Shown: piece by piece, positions 1-6,639 of the stretch
Layout of the letters: the number at the start of each line of letters is the position of its first letter
Numbering within the stretch: the stretch's first letter is position 1
Source: an uncultured Ardenticatenia bacterium
GTDB lineage: Bacteria > Chloroflexota > Anaerolineae > Promineifilales > Promineifilaceae
Assembly (NCBI GenBank): GCA_937858165.1
Contig: CALLZA010000558.1
Location: forward strand, 1-8,396
Direction of reading: 5' to 3'
Length of the DNA: 8,396 bases
Notes under the pieces: model-generated
Databases searched by the model: none
Told to the model about the DNA's origin: nothing
What the model saw: only the letters and a program-made list of their open reading frames with translations
Position numbers and translations under genes: made by a program

Positions 1-109
1 CCGGTGGGGCCGACGACAGCCGAACGACCGCCCCTCCCTACGTAGAGAGAACGTCAAGGAGTAAAAGCCCCTGCCTAAAGTGGCAGACTACAAAGCGTGC
101 TTTATATCC

Positions 110-138
110 TTGACAATCTCAAGAGGTTCGGCTATTGC
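110..138 (+). promoter_or_regulatory. candidate sigma-70-type promoter of the sugar transporter operon
   Basis: A perfect TTGACA -35 hexamer lies at 110-115. With a 17-nt spacer the -10 position (133-138) reads TATTGC, which matches TATAAT at only its first three bases, so the -10 is weak. The segment from about 85 to 180 is visibly more AT-rich than the coding DNA around it, as expected for a promoter and leader. A second TTGACT at 152-157 is too close to the start codon to serve this gene. A weak activated promoter would suit a sugar-inducible operon, but no operator palindrome was recognised. Confidence 0.3.
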
Positions 139-167
139 TTATGTTTGTTCGTTGACTTTACAGTTTT

Positions 168-172
168 GGAGG
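168..172 (+). promoter_or_regulatory. Shine-Dalgarno GGAGG that fixes the binding-protein start
   Basis: GGAGG at 168-172 lies 9 nt before a GTG codon at 182. An in-frame ATG at 80 would add 34 residues with no family resemblance ahead of the signal peptide, and it has no comparable ribosome site. The GTG start gives a short basic N-terminus leading straight into a lipoprotein signal, so it is preferred. Confidence 0.75.
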
Positions 173-181
173 TTAGTTTCC

Positions 182-1360
182 GTGAAAAACGCCCGATTGT
201 TTCTACTGTTGATCATCGCTTTGGCGATGATGGCCCTGGTGGCCTGCGGCGGTGGTACGACCACGACCGAAGAGGCCGTGGCAACCGAAGTACCAGCCGA
301 AGAGGCCCCGTCTGAAGAAGTTGAAGCCCCAGCCGAGGAAGTCTCCGGCAAGGTGGGCATCGTACTGCCGACGCGTGATGAGCCGCGCTGGGTGCAGGAC
401 GAGACGCGCTTCCGCGAAGCGCTCGAGGCCGCCGGCTATGAGGTCGAAATCCTCTTCAGCCAGGGCGACTCGGCGCGCGAGCGCTCCAACGTTGAAGACC
501 TGATCACGCAAGGCGTGCAGGTGCTCATCATCACCCCGCACGACGGCACCGCCGCCGCCGCCGCCGCCGAGGCCGCGCGCGACGCCGGTGTGTCGGTCAT
601 CTCCTACGACCGACTCATCCGTGACACGGATGCCGTGGACTACTACGTGACCTTCGACAGCATCGCCGTGGGCGCGCAGCAGGCGCAGTTCCTGGTCGAC
701 AACGCCGAGGGCGAGGGCAACCCGCTCTACCTGTACGCCGGCGCGGCCACCGACAACAACGCGTTCATCTTCTTCGAAGGTGCGTGGGGTGTCCTGCAGC
801 CGAAGATCGCCGACGGTACGTTCCGCATCGTCAACTCCAGTGAGGCCGTGGCCTTGCAGGATACGGCCGAGCTGACCCGCGAGCAGATGGCCGGCATCAT
901 CGACCAGGTCACCACCAACTGGGACTTCAATACGGCCCGCAACCTGGCCGAGGCGAACCTGACTTCGGCTCCGGCCGAGGACAAGGGTGACGTCTTCATC
1001 CTGGCCCCCAACGACGGCACGGCCCGCGCCATCGCCGACGTGTTCGCCACCGACACCGACGTGACCAGCTTCCTGGTCACCGGTCAGGACGCCGAGCAGG
1101 CGTCGGTGCAGTACATCATCGACGGCAAGCAGTCGATGACCGTCTTCAAGGATGTTCGCACCCTGGTTGACGACGCCATCGCCGCCGCCGTAGCTCTGTT
1201 GGGTGGCGGCGCGCCCGAGGCATCCGGCGCCTACAACAACGGCGTCATCGACGTGCCCGCTGTCCAGTCGCCTGTGGTCACCGTGACCCAGGATAACCTG
1301 GTCGAAGCGCTGATCGACTCCGGTTACTACAGCGCTGATGACTTCACTGGCCTGGAGTAG
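182..1360 (+). CDS. chvE: ChvE-type multiple-monosaccharide ABC transporter substrate-binding lipoprotein
   Basis: Captures monosaccharides outside the membrane and delivers them to the GguAB-type transporter encoded next. The 392-aa product (GTG start) begins with a lipoprotein signal: basic MKNAR, a hydrophobic stretch, and lipobox L19-V-A-C22, so it should be lipid-anchored at Cys22. Residues about 26-53 form a Thr/Glu/Ala/Pro-rich spacer, common in anchored binding proteins. The rest is a type-1 periplasmic-binding fold (Peripla_BP_4). Landmarks shared with Agrobacterium ChvE as I recall it are RW at 69-70 after the first strand, DGT at 121-123, YDRLI at 142-146, DNNAF at 191-195, PNDGT at 276-280, GQDAE at 301-305 and FKD at 322-324. 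These landmarks and the GguA/GguB neighbours favour ChvE over ribose (RbsB) or galactose (MglB) proteins. The actual sugar (xylose, arabinose, galactose or glucose) cannot be read from sequence. An Ala run at 124-129 is encoded by six consecutive GCC codons. Confidence 0.93.
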   Translation: MKNARLFLLLIIALAMMALVACGGGTTTTEEAVATEVPAEEAPSEEVEAPAEEVSGKVGIVLPTRDEPRWVQDETRFREALEAAGYEVEILFSQGDSARERSNVEDLITQGVQVLIITPHDGTAAAAAAEAARDAGVSVISYDRLIRDTDAVDYYVTFDSIAVGAQQAQFLVDNAEGEGNPLYLYAGAATDNNAFIFFEGAWGVLQPKIADGTFRIVNSSEAVALQDTAELTREQMAGIIDQVTTNWDFNTARNLAEANLTSAPAEDKGDVFILAPNDGTARAIADVFATDTDVTSFLVTGQDAEQASVQYIIDGKQSMTVFKDVRTLVDDAIAAAVALLGGGAPEASGAYNNGVIDVPAVQSPVVTVTQDNLVEALIDSGYYSADDFTGLE

Positions 1361-1370
1361 TTTTACAACC

Positions 1371-1402
1371 GTGCGTCAGGGCTCTCGCAAGCCCTGACGC
1401 AC
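1371..1402 (+). other. intercistronic perfect hairpin after the binding-protein gene
   Basis: GTGCGTCAGGGCT at 1371-1383 and AGCCCTGACGCAC at 1390-1402 form a perfect 13-bp stem with a 6-nt loop, starting 10 nt after the chvE stop. No T-run follows, so it is not a textbook intrinsic terminator. Its place between the binding-protein and ATPase genes fits an mRNA 3'-end stabiliser or partial attenuator. That role is inferred by analogy with other binding-protein operons, such as malE-malF. Confidence 0.7.
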
Positions 1403-1407
1403 ACGCC

Positions 1408-1461
1408 ATCGCCGCGGAAGGTGTGGGTGGGCTGCGGCTCCCCAACACCCTCCGCGGCGAT
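1408..1461 (+). other. second long intercistronic hairpin, possible attenuator
   Basis: ATCGCCGCGGA at 1408-1418 pairs perfectly with TCCGCGGCGAT at 1451-1461. The interior keeps pairing: GGTGT 1420-1424 with ACACC 1445-1449, GGG 1425-1427 with CCC 1441-1443, and GGGC 1429-1432 with GCTC 1437-1440 (one G-T pair). It closes on a TGCG loop, with single-base bulges at 1428 and 1444 and one A-C mismatch. About 23 pairs lie in 54 nt. Only a short TTT overlaps its 3' edge (1461-1463), so any termination would be partial. It begins five bases after the first hairpin ends. Confidence 0.65.
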
Positions 1462-1528
1462 TTGTCCATCTGGCCAGCCCGACGGCCGCGGGCGACCGTC
1501 CGGCAAAGGCGATGAGCGCCCGACCTGT

Positions 1529-1532
1529 GGAG
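1529..1532 (+). promoter_or_regulatory. ribosome-binding site that chooses the gguA start
   Basis: GGAG at 1529-1532 is 6 nt before ATG 1539. The upstream in-frame ATG at 1512 has only an AAGG two bases away, too close to work well. The shorter protein begins with SDNIILEMRNITKEF, and the ABC domain starts within the first few residues, as is usual for GguA. Confidence 0.65.
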
Positions 1533-1538
1533 CCGCAT

Positions 1539-3065
1539 ATGAGCGACAACATCATCCTGGAGATGCGGAATATCACGAAGGAGTTCCCCGGCGTGAGAGC
1601 GTTGGACGACATCAGCTTTCGCGTCAAACGGGGGGAGATCCATTGTCTGGTGGGCGAGAACGGGGCCGGCAAATCGACGTTGATGAAGGTTCTCAGCGGC
1701 GTCTATCCAAACGGCACGTATAGCGGCGAGATCTACCTCGACGGCCAATTGCAGCAGTACAGCGGCATTCGCGACAGCGAAAAGGCCGGCATCGGCATTA
1801 TCTATCAAGAACTGGCCCTCATCCCCGAGCTAACTGTCTATGAAAACATCTTTCTGGGCAACGAACGTCGCAAGGGCATGCGTGTCAACTGGAATGAGAC
1901 TATCCAGCAAGCCAATACGATGCTGCAGAAGGTGAAGCTGAACATCAACCCGGCGACCAAGATCGTCGAGCTGGGCGTCGGCAAGCAGCAGTTGGTCGAG
2001 ATCGCCAAGGCACTGAGCAAGGATGTGCGCGTGCTGATTCTCGACGAGCCGACATCGGCCCTCAACGAAGGGGACGTGGACAACCTCTTCGACCTGATGC
2101 GCGACCTGAAGAGCCACGGCGTCACCCTGATCATGATTACCCACAAGCTGCGGGAGATCATGGAGATAGCCGACTCCGTCACGGTCATCCGCGACGGCAA
2201 GTCGATCATCACCCTGGACGCGGCGAAGGGCGAAGTAACGGAACAGGCCATGATCAGGAACATGGTCGGCCGCGAGATCAACAACATCTACCCGCCCCGC
2301 GCCCATAAGCGGTCGGAAGAAGTGGTCCTCGAGGTCAACGATTGGGACGTCTTCGACCCGGCTGTCGACCGCAAGATCCTCAAGAAGAACCGTTTCAACG
2401 TCAAGCGCGGCGAAATCGTGGGCTTCTCCGGGCTGATGGGGTCGGGCCGTACCGAACTGGCGCTCAGTATCTTCGGCAATCCGCAAGGGTATCGCATCGA
2501 CGGCGACCTGATGGTCAACGGCCATAAGGGACGGTTCAACCACCCGCAAGAGGCCATCAACGCCGGCGTCGCCTACGTCTCCGAAGACCGCAAGCGCAAT
2601 GGTCTCATCCTCATGCAGGATGTGCGCCAGAACACGACCCTGGCCAACCTGCGCGCCCTGGCCAGTCGCGGCGTGATCGACAGCAACAAGGAGATTCAAG
2701 TTGCCAACGACTACAAGCAGTCGCTCAACATCAAGACGCCTACCATCCAGCAGCGCGTCAGCAACCTGAGCGGCGGCAATCAGCAAAAGGTGTCGCTGGC
2801 CAAGTGGCTGTTCGTGCAGCCCAACATCCTGATTCTGGATGAGCCGACGCGCGGCATCGATGTGGGCGCGAAGTTCGAGATCTACACCCTCATGAATCGT
2901 CTCGTGGAGCAGGGCATGAGCATCATCATGATCTCCTCCGAGCTGCCCGAAGTCCTGGGGATGAGCGACCGGGTGTACGTCGTCTCGGCGGGCGAAATCA
3001 CCGGCGAACTACCCATTGCCGAAGCCACCCAAGAGAAGATCATGCAACTGGCAACAATGAACTAG
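1539..3065 (+). CDS. gguA: GguA/MmsA-type sugar ABC transporter ATP-binding protein (two ABC domains)
   Basis: Cytoplasmic ATPase that powers monosaccharide import through the adjacent permease. The 508-aa product has two fused ABC domains, the normal layout and length for XylG/RbsA/GguA-type ATPases. Domain 1 has Walker A GENGAGKST at 39-47, a degenerate signature LGVGKQQ at 145-151, Walker B LILDEPTS at 166-173 and switch His202. Domain 2 has a degenerate Walker A in which the Lys is Arg (GLMGSGRTE, 298-306), a canonical signature LSGGNQQK at 410-417 and Walker B LILDEPTRG at 431-439. This asymmetry, with one strong and one weak nucleotide site, is normal for the family, not damage. LGVGKQQ and the ChvE-like partner favour GguA/MmsA over XylG. 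It lies 178 nt after chvE, across two hairpins, and 10 nt before the permease gene. Confidence 0.95.
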   Translation: MSDNIILEMRNITKEFPGVRALDDISFRVKRGEIHCLVGENGAGKSTLMKVLSGVYPNGTYSGEIYLDGQLQQYSGIRDSEKAGIGIIYQELALIPELTVYENIFLGNERRKGMRVNWNETIQQANTMLQKVKLNINPATKIVELGVGKQQLVEIAKALSKDVRVLILDEPTSALNEGDVDNLFDLMRDLKSHGVTLIMITHKLREIMEIADSVTVIRDGKSIITLDAAKGEVTEQAMIRNMVGREINNIYPPRAHKRSEEVVLEVNDWDVFDPAVDRKILKKNRFNVKRGEIVGFSGLMGSGRTELALSIFGNPQGYRIDGDLMVNGHKGRFNHPQEAINAGVAYVSEDRKRNGLILMQDVRQNTTLANLRALASRGVIDSNKEIQVANDYKQSLNIKTPTIQQRVSNLSGGNQQKVSLAKWLFVQPNILILDEPTRGIDVGAKFEIYTLMNRLVEQGMSIIMISSELPEVLGMSDRVYVVSAGEITGELPIAEATQEKIMQLATMN

Positions 3066-3075
3066 AGAGGTCGAA

Positions 3076-4293
3076 ATGAGCGTCGCAAAGGAATTACCAG
3101 TTAAAGAACCACCTTCCTCCAATCTCTTCGGCGATCTGCGGCGAGTCCTGCGCGAGAACATCCGCGACTATGGCATGTTCATCGCCCTGTTCGTCATCTG
3201 GGGCGTGTTTGCCGTCACCACCGATGGGGTTTTCCTCTCCTCGCGCAACATCAGCAACCTGCTGAACCAGTTCGGCTACATCGCCGTGCTGGGCATCGGC
3301 GTCACCCTGGTCATCGTCATCCGCCACATCGACCTGTCGATTGGCTTTCTGGCCGGGTTCCTGGGCGCGGTGGCGGCCATTGGGCTGACCTTCTGGGGTG
3401 TCCCGGTCTGGTTGGTCATACCGGCCGTGCTGCTCTTCGGGGCTATTCTGGGCGTGTGGCCGGGCCTGTTGGTGGCCAATCTGGGCATCCCCGCCTTCGT
3501 CGCCACGCTGGCCGGTTTCCTCATCTATCGTGGGGCCATCCTGGTCGTCACGGAAGGCTCCGGTACGATCATCATCGCCAACGACGTTTTCAACGCCATT
3601 GGCAACGGCTTCATCCCCGATATTCCCGGCGAACTGTGGCCCGGCAAGCATCTGCTGACGTTGCTGCTCGGTGTGGCGGCTATTCTGCTACTGATCTACA
3701 GCGAAATCAAAGGGCGCCGCAACAAGGCTGCCTATGGCTTCGAGATTCTGCCGCAAAGCATCTTCTTCCTCAAACTGGCTTTCATGGCGCTGCTGATCGG
3801 CGCGCTGGTGTGGGTGCTGGCCAGCTATAACGGTCTGTCGTGGACCGTGGTCGTCGTGCTCATTGTGCTGGCAATCTACCACTTTATCACGACGCAGACC
3901 GTGCTAGGCCGCCACATCTACGCCGTCGGCGGCAACCCCGAAGCGGCTGAGTTGAGCGGCATCAATGTCAAGCGCATCACCATTCTGGTGTTCAGCCAGA
4001 TGGGCATGCTGGCCGCACTGTCGGGCATGTTGTTTGCCTCGCGCCTCCAATCGGCCACAACGACGGCCGGAACGGCGTGGGAGTTGGACGCCATCGCAGC
4101 GTCCTACGTCGGCGGTGTGTCGGCCGCCGGTGGTGTGGGCCGGGTCACGGGCGCGGTCATCGGCGCACTGGTCATGGCCTCCCTCACCAGCGGCATGAAC
4201 CTGATGGGTATCGGTATCTCCTACCAATACATCGTCCGCGGCATCATCCTGGCCCTGGCCGTCATCTTCGACGTGGCAACGCGCAACCGCTAA
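3076..4293 (+). CDS. gguB: GguB/MmsB-type sugar ABC transporter permease
   Basis: Membrane channel of the importer, BPD_transp_2 family (XylH/GguB/RbsC relatives). The 405-aa product has a polar N-terminal tail of about 32 residues, then many hydrophobic segments (for example about 33-49, 68-85, 90-107, 113-133 and 192-208). A charged cytoplasmic loop around 209-225 is followed by further helices. The coupling loop that contacts the ATPase is GRHIYAVGGNPEAAELSGI at 278-296, matching the GxxxYAxGGNxxAAxLSGI pattern of this family. The C-terminal Gly/Ala-rich helices are also typical. The length suits the longer GguB/XylH type rather than RbsC (about 320 aa). GAGAGG at 3065-3070 is 5 nt before the ATG and overlaps the gguA stop, so translation is probably coupled. 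It is the last gene of the operon, with a terminator 29 nt after its stop. Confidence 0.94.
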   Translation: MSVAKELPVKEPPSSNLFGDLRRVLRENIRDYGMFIALFVIWGVFAVTTDGVFLSSRNISNLLNQFGYIAVLGIGVTLVIVIRHIDLSIGFLAGFLGAVAAIGLTFWGVPVWLVIPAVLLFGAILGVWPGLLVANLGIPAFVATLAGFLIYRGAILVVTEGSGTIIIANDVFNAIGNGFIPDIPGELWPGKHLLTLLLGVAAILLLIYSEIKGRRNKAAYGFEILPQSIFFLKLAFMALLIGALVWVLASYNGLSWTVVVVLIVLAIYHFITTQTVLGRHIYAVGGNPEAAELSGINVKRITILVFSQMGMLAALSGMLFASRLQSATTTAGTAWELDAIAASYVGGVSAAGGVGRVTGAVIGALVMASLTSGMNLMGIGISYQYIVRGIILALAVIFDVATRNR

Positions 4294-4322
4294 ACCGAAT
4301 CGCTCGTTGAGTCCGTCTCTCG

Positions 4323-4358
4323 GGGCCGCGCCGCTTTCCGGCGCGGCCCTTCTTGTTT
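4323..4358 (+). terminator. intrinsic terminator of the sugar transporter operon
   Basis: GGGCCGCGCC at 4323-4332 and GGCGCGGCCC at 4340-4349 form a perfect 10-bp GC-rich stem. One more G-C pair inside reduces the loop to CTTTC. The stem is followed directly by the T-rich tract TTCTTGTTT (4350-4358). It lies 29 nt after the gguB stop and separates the importer operon from the next promoter. Confidence 0.88.
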
Positions 4359-4383
4359 CCGGTTCCTGGCCGTGGCGCAGCCA

Positions 4384-4412
4384 TTGGCCGCCGGCCGCGA
4401 CTATGCTACACT
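4384..4412 (+). promoter_or_regulatory. extended -10 promoter candidate for the DUF3467-translin pair
   Basis: TTGGCC at 4384-4389 (4 of 6 to TTGACA) is separated by exactly 17 nt from TACACT at 4407-4412 (4 of 6 to TATAAT). A TG dinucleotide at 4404-4405 makes an extended -10 element. Transcription would start near 4419, leaving a leader of about 50 nt. Its position just after a strong terminator supports it. Confidence 0.5.
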
Positions 4413-4467
4413 GCCCCTATCGCCACCGAGCCTTCCCCCAGTTGGAAGCCTATCTATCGGAGTCCAC

Positions 4468-4806
4468 ATGACCGAGAATACAGCCAACAGCAATCCACCC
4501 CAGTCCCAACCGACGCGCATCAGCATCGACCTGCCCAAGGAGCTGAAGGCCGTCTATGCCAACGTGGCCTTCATCAACTTCACGCCGGCCGAGATGGTAA
4601 TCGACTTCGCCCAACTCTTGCCACGCACCCCGCGTGGCGCGCTGACGGCACGGGTGATCATGAGCCCCATCCACGCCAAACTGCTCCACGCCGCGCTGGG
4701 GCAGAACCTGGCTAACTTCGAGCGCCAGTTCGGCGAAATCCGTATCCCCACCCGCACCAACCTGGCCGACGACTTCTTCCGCTTCCCCGGCGAAGACGAG
4801 AAGTAA
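4468..4806 (+). CDS. DUF3467 family protein
   Basis: Small cytoplasmic protein of 112 aa whose function is not established. The first 17 residues are polar and Asn/Gln/Pro-rich and probably disordered. From about residue 20 it follows the DUF3467 pattern: a beta-strand ending in YANVAFINFTP, then an acidic FAQLLP segment, an ARVIMSPIHAK strand-helix and a helix leading to FERQFGEI. It has no signal peptide, membrane segment or catalytic motif. GGAG at 4459-4462, 5 nt before ATG 4468, fixes the start. An in-frame ATG at 4372 would place the promoter candidate inside the gene and add 32 unrelated residues. The stop is one base before the translin ATG, so the two are almost certainly co-translated. 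Confidence 0.85.
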   Translation: MTENTANSNPPQSQPTRISIDLPKELKAVYANVAFINFTPAEMVIDFAQLLPRTPRGALTARVIMSPIHAKLLHAALGQNLANFERQFGEIRIPTRTNLADDFFRFPGEDEK

Positions 4807-4807
4807 C

Positions 4808-5446
4808 ATGGAACAACTAGACCAAATTGCGGAGACCATCCGAGCCAATATGGAGCAGACGGCCGCGGCGCGCGACCACGCCTACCAGCAGTCGCGCAGC
4901 CTCATTGCCCTCTGCGCCCGCTCCATCCGCGCCATCCACCGCGAGGAGTGGGCCACGGCCGAGACGCTGCTGGCCGAGGCGCGCGGCGCGACCGACGACC
5001 TGGTGACCGGCGTGCGCGCCTATCCCGACCTCTACTTCGCCGGCTACACTCAGGACGCAGTCAAGGAGTTTGTCGAGGCCAATCTGGTCTACGCCCTGGC
5101 CCGCGGCCAGGCGCTGCCGACGCCGGCCGAGTTGGGCGCGGAGGATAACACGTGGCTCAACGGCCTGGCCGAGGCCGCCAGCGAGATGCGCCGGCGCATC
5201 CTCGACCTCCTGCGCCTCGGCCAACAGGTGGAGGCCGCCCGGCTGCTGGATGCGATGGACCACATCTACAGCACGCTGGTGACGTTCGACTTCGCCGACC
5301 AGATCACCGGCGGCCTGCGCCGTCGCACCGACGCACTGCGAGCGGTGTTCGAGCGCACCCACGGCGATCTGAGCCACAGCGCCCGCAGCGCCCAACTGGA
5401 AGAGGCGCTCAAGGCGTTGGAAGCACGATTGCGCGAGGCTTCATAG
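4808..5446 (+). CDS. translin superfamily protein (bacterial translin/TRAX-like)
   Basis: Probable RNA- or single-stranded-DNA-binding all-helical protein of 212 aa, close to the usual translin length. Family marks in order are an N-terminal helix rich in RD..YQQSRSLI with SIRAIHREE (39-47), then YPDLYFAGY at 72-80, EFVEA at 87-91 and LPTPAELG at 103-110. After these come WLNGLAEAASEMRR at 116-129 and TFDFADQITGGLRRRTD at 159-175, ending in ERTHGDL. Eukaryotic translin and TRAX form the octameric C3PO ribonuclease, and archaeal homologues also cleave RNA. The acidic positions of the catalytic subunit appear kept: E87 and E90 in EFVEA, with E122 (Glu for Asp) and E126 in the next motif. It may therefore be an active nuclease, which is inference. 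Residues 193-212 are a charged helix. The gene follows the DUF3467 stop by one base. Such proteins are easily mislabelled haloacid dehalogenase or hypothetical. Confidence 0.82.
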   Translation: MEQLDQIAETIRANMEQTAAARDHAYQQSRSLIALCARSIRAIHREEWATAETLLAEARGATDDLVTGVRAYPDLYFAGYTQDAVKEFVEANLVYALARGQALPTPAELGAEDNTWLNGLAEAASEMRRRILDLLRLGQQVEAARLLDAMDHIYSTLVTFDFADQITGGLRRRTDALRAVFERTHGDLSHSARSAQLEEALKALEARLREAS

Positions 5447-5455
5447 AAGACGCAG

Positions 5456-5502
5456 CCACAGATTTCACAGATTCAATTCTCGATAATCTGCGTAATCTGT
5501 GG
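5456..5502. repeat. palindromic intergenic repeat, copy 1 (9-bp CACAGATT units)
   Basis: CCACAGATTTCACAGATT at 5456-5473 faces AATCTGCGTAATCTGTGG at 5485-5502 across an 11-nt loop, with 16 of 18 positions pairing. Each arm is two 9-bp units of the form NCACAGATT. It fills the 68-nt gap between convergent genes (translin on +, GT9 on -) and could end transcripts from both sides, although neither flank has a T-run. The left arm is identical to the reverse complement of the right arm of the copy at 8111-8163. Confidence 0.85.
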
Positions 5503-5514
5503 ATGCTTTCTCTA

Positions 5515-6639
5515 CTAGAAGACCGCGGAGGTCTGTAAGAGTGTCGCCGCAGCCGTCGCGGCCTCCTCGACGCTGACGCCCGTCGCCCAACTGAACGCCC
5601 CCTCATACGGCCGCCAGAGCGTCACGACCCGCCCGTTGACCATGTAGGGCGCGGCGACGGCCGGGTCTGTTGGGCCGTGGATGGCTAGCGTGGGGCAGCC
5701 GGTGGCCGCAGCCACATAGGTCGAGCCGATGTCATTGCCAACGTAGAGGGTAGCCAATTCGCACAGCGCGGCCAACTCGCCCAGCCCGATCTGCCCGGCG
5801 CGGTTGACCGTGGCTCGTTCGGCAACGGTGAACGACATCATGCCCGCTACCTGGGCCGCCAGCGACCGCTCGTCAGCCATGCCCACCAGCGCCACCCGCG
5901 CGCCGTGGACGCGGATGAGGTGGTTGCCCAGCCGGGCAAAGCGCTCGGCCGGCCAACGCTTGTCGAGATTGGTGCCGCTCGGGTTCTGCCCGCCCCCTGG
6001 ATGCATGATCACCAGCGGCCTATCACCCAGCCAGTCCAACTCCTCGACCAGCCAGCGCGCCGCCGCCGTCCGGTCGCGGTCGGGTGGGTGAAACTCCATC
6101 TCCGCCGCGGCGATGACGCCCGCCGGCGCGCCGACGGCCGCCGCCAGCGCCAACGCCGACCGCGCCTGGCCCCGCTCCCCCGGCGACGGGGCAACGGCGT
6201 GGGTCAGGTCGCGGCGGCGACCGTCGCGGCTCAGGCCAACGCGCTGCGGCACGCCCGCCTCGCGCGCCAGCCGGGCCAACGCCTCGGCCGACGCGCTGGG
6301 GATGAAACAGGTGTCATACGCCTCGGCGCGGATGTCGTCGAGCAGGGCGCGCACTTCGTCGCGGGTCGCCCCAGCCACGTCGCCGGCGCCGGTGTGGATA
6401 AGACGGGTGACGCGCGGGTTGCTGCTGACCGCCTGCCGCGCCCAATCGCTCACCGCCCAGTCAAAGCGGGCGTCGGGGAACGCCTCGCCCAGCGCGGCCA
6501 GCAGTGGCGTCGTCAACATGACGCGCCCCAGACAGCACGGCTGGAGGATGATCGCCTTGCGCGGTGGCACCAGCAATGGCCGCGCCCCCAACCCAAACGG
6601 CAGCCGCAGCCGGCCCCGATGCGTTCCGCCGTCGGTCAT
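5515..6639 (-). CDS. glycosyltransferase family 9 (ADP-heptose:LPS heptosyltransferase-like)
   Basis: Probable sugar transferase of the two-domain GT-B fold, 374 aa. After a basic N-terminus of about 28 residues, the first Rossmann domain opens with AIILQPCCLGRVMLTTPLLAAL (29-50), the GT9 start motif. The second domain carries HPGGGQNPSG at 213-222, KRWP at 227-230 and the nucleotide-sugar region GNDIGSTYVAAATG at 301-314, followed by HGPTDP at 321-326. Two usual residues are changed: the GD Asp is Arg39, and the His of the GxDSGxxHxAAA motif is Tyr308. The specificity is therefore uncertain and heptose is not implied. ATG at 6639-6637 shares one base with the rtcB stop (TGATG), and an in-frame TTG lies one codon earlier. 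This is the downstream gene of an rtcB operon, and it runs convergent to the translin gene. Confidence 0.85.
   Translation of the reverse strand: MTDGGTHRGRLRLPFGLGARPLLVPPRKAIILQPCCLGRVMLTTPLLAALGEAFPDARFDWAVSDWARQAVSSNPRVTRLIHTGAGDVAGATRDEVRALLDDIRAEAYDTCFIPSASAEALARLAREAGVPQRVGLSRDGRRRDLTHAVAPSPGERGQARSALALAAAVGAPAGVIAAAEMEFHPPDRDRTAAARWLVEELDWLGDRPLVIMHPGGGQNPSGTNLDKRWPAERFARLGNHLIRVHGARVALVGMADERSLAAQVAGMMSFTVAERATVNRAGQIGLGELAALCELATLYVGNDIGSTYVAAATGCPTLAIHGPTDPAVAAPYMVNGRVVTLWRPYEGAFSWATGVSVEEAATAAATLLQTSAVF

Noticed and set aside
1..79. End of an upstream gene at the left edge
   Set aside because: Frames open from base 1 run for only 14 to 36 codons, with no recognisable motif. Nothing supports a specific gene.
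80..181. Upstream ATG extension of the binding protein
   Set aside because: The added 34 residues precede a complete lipoprotein signal, have no good ribosome site and cover the promoter candidate. GTG 182 with GGAGG is better.
2421..2457. Missing Walker A lysine in the second ATPase domain as a defect
   Set aside because: Arg in place of Lys in domain 2 is normal for XylG/RbsA/GguA-type sugar ATPases.
1830..2786. 318-aa open frame on the minus strand inside gguA
   Set aside because: Antisense shadow with no recognisable motif. The plus strand encodes both ABC domains here.
4372..4467. Upstream ATG extension of the DUF3467 protein
   Set aside because: It would overlap the -35/-10 candidate and lacks a ribosome site. 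ATG 4468 has GGAG at ideal spacing.
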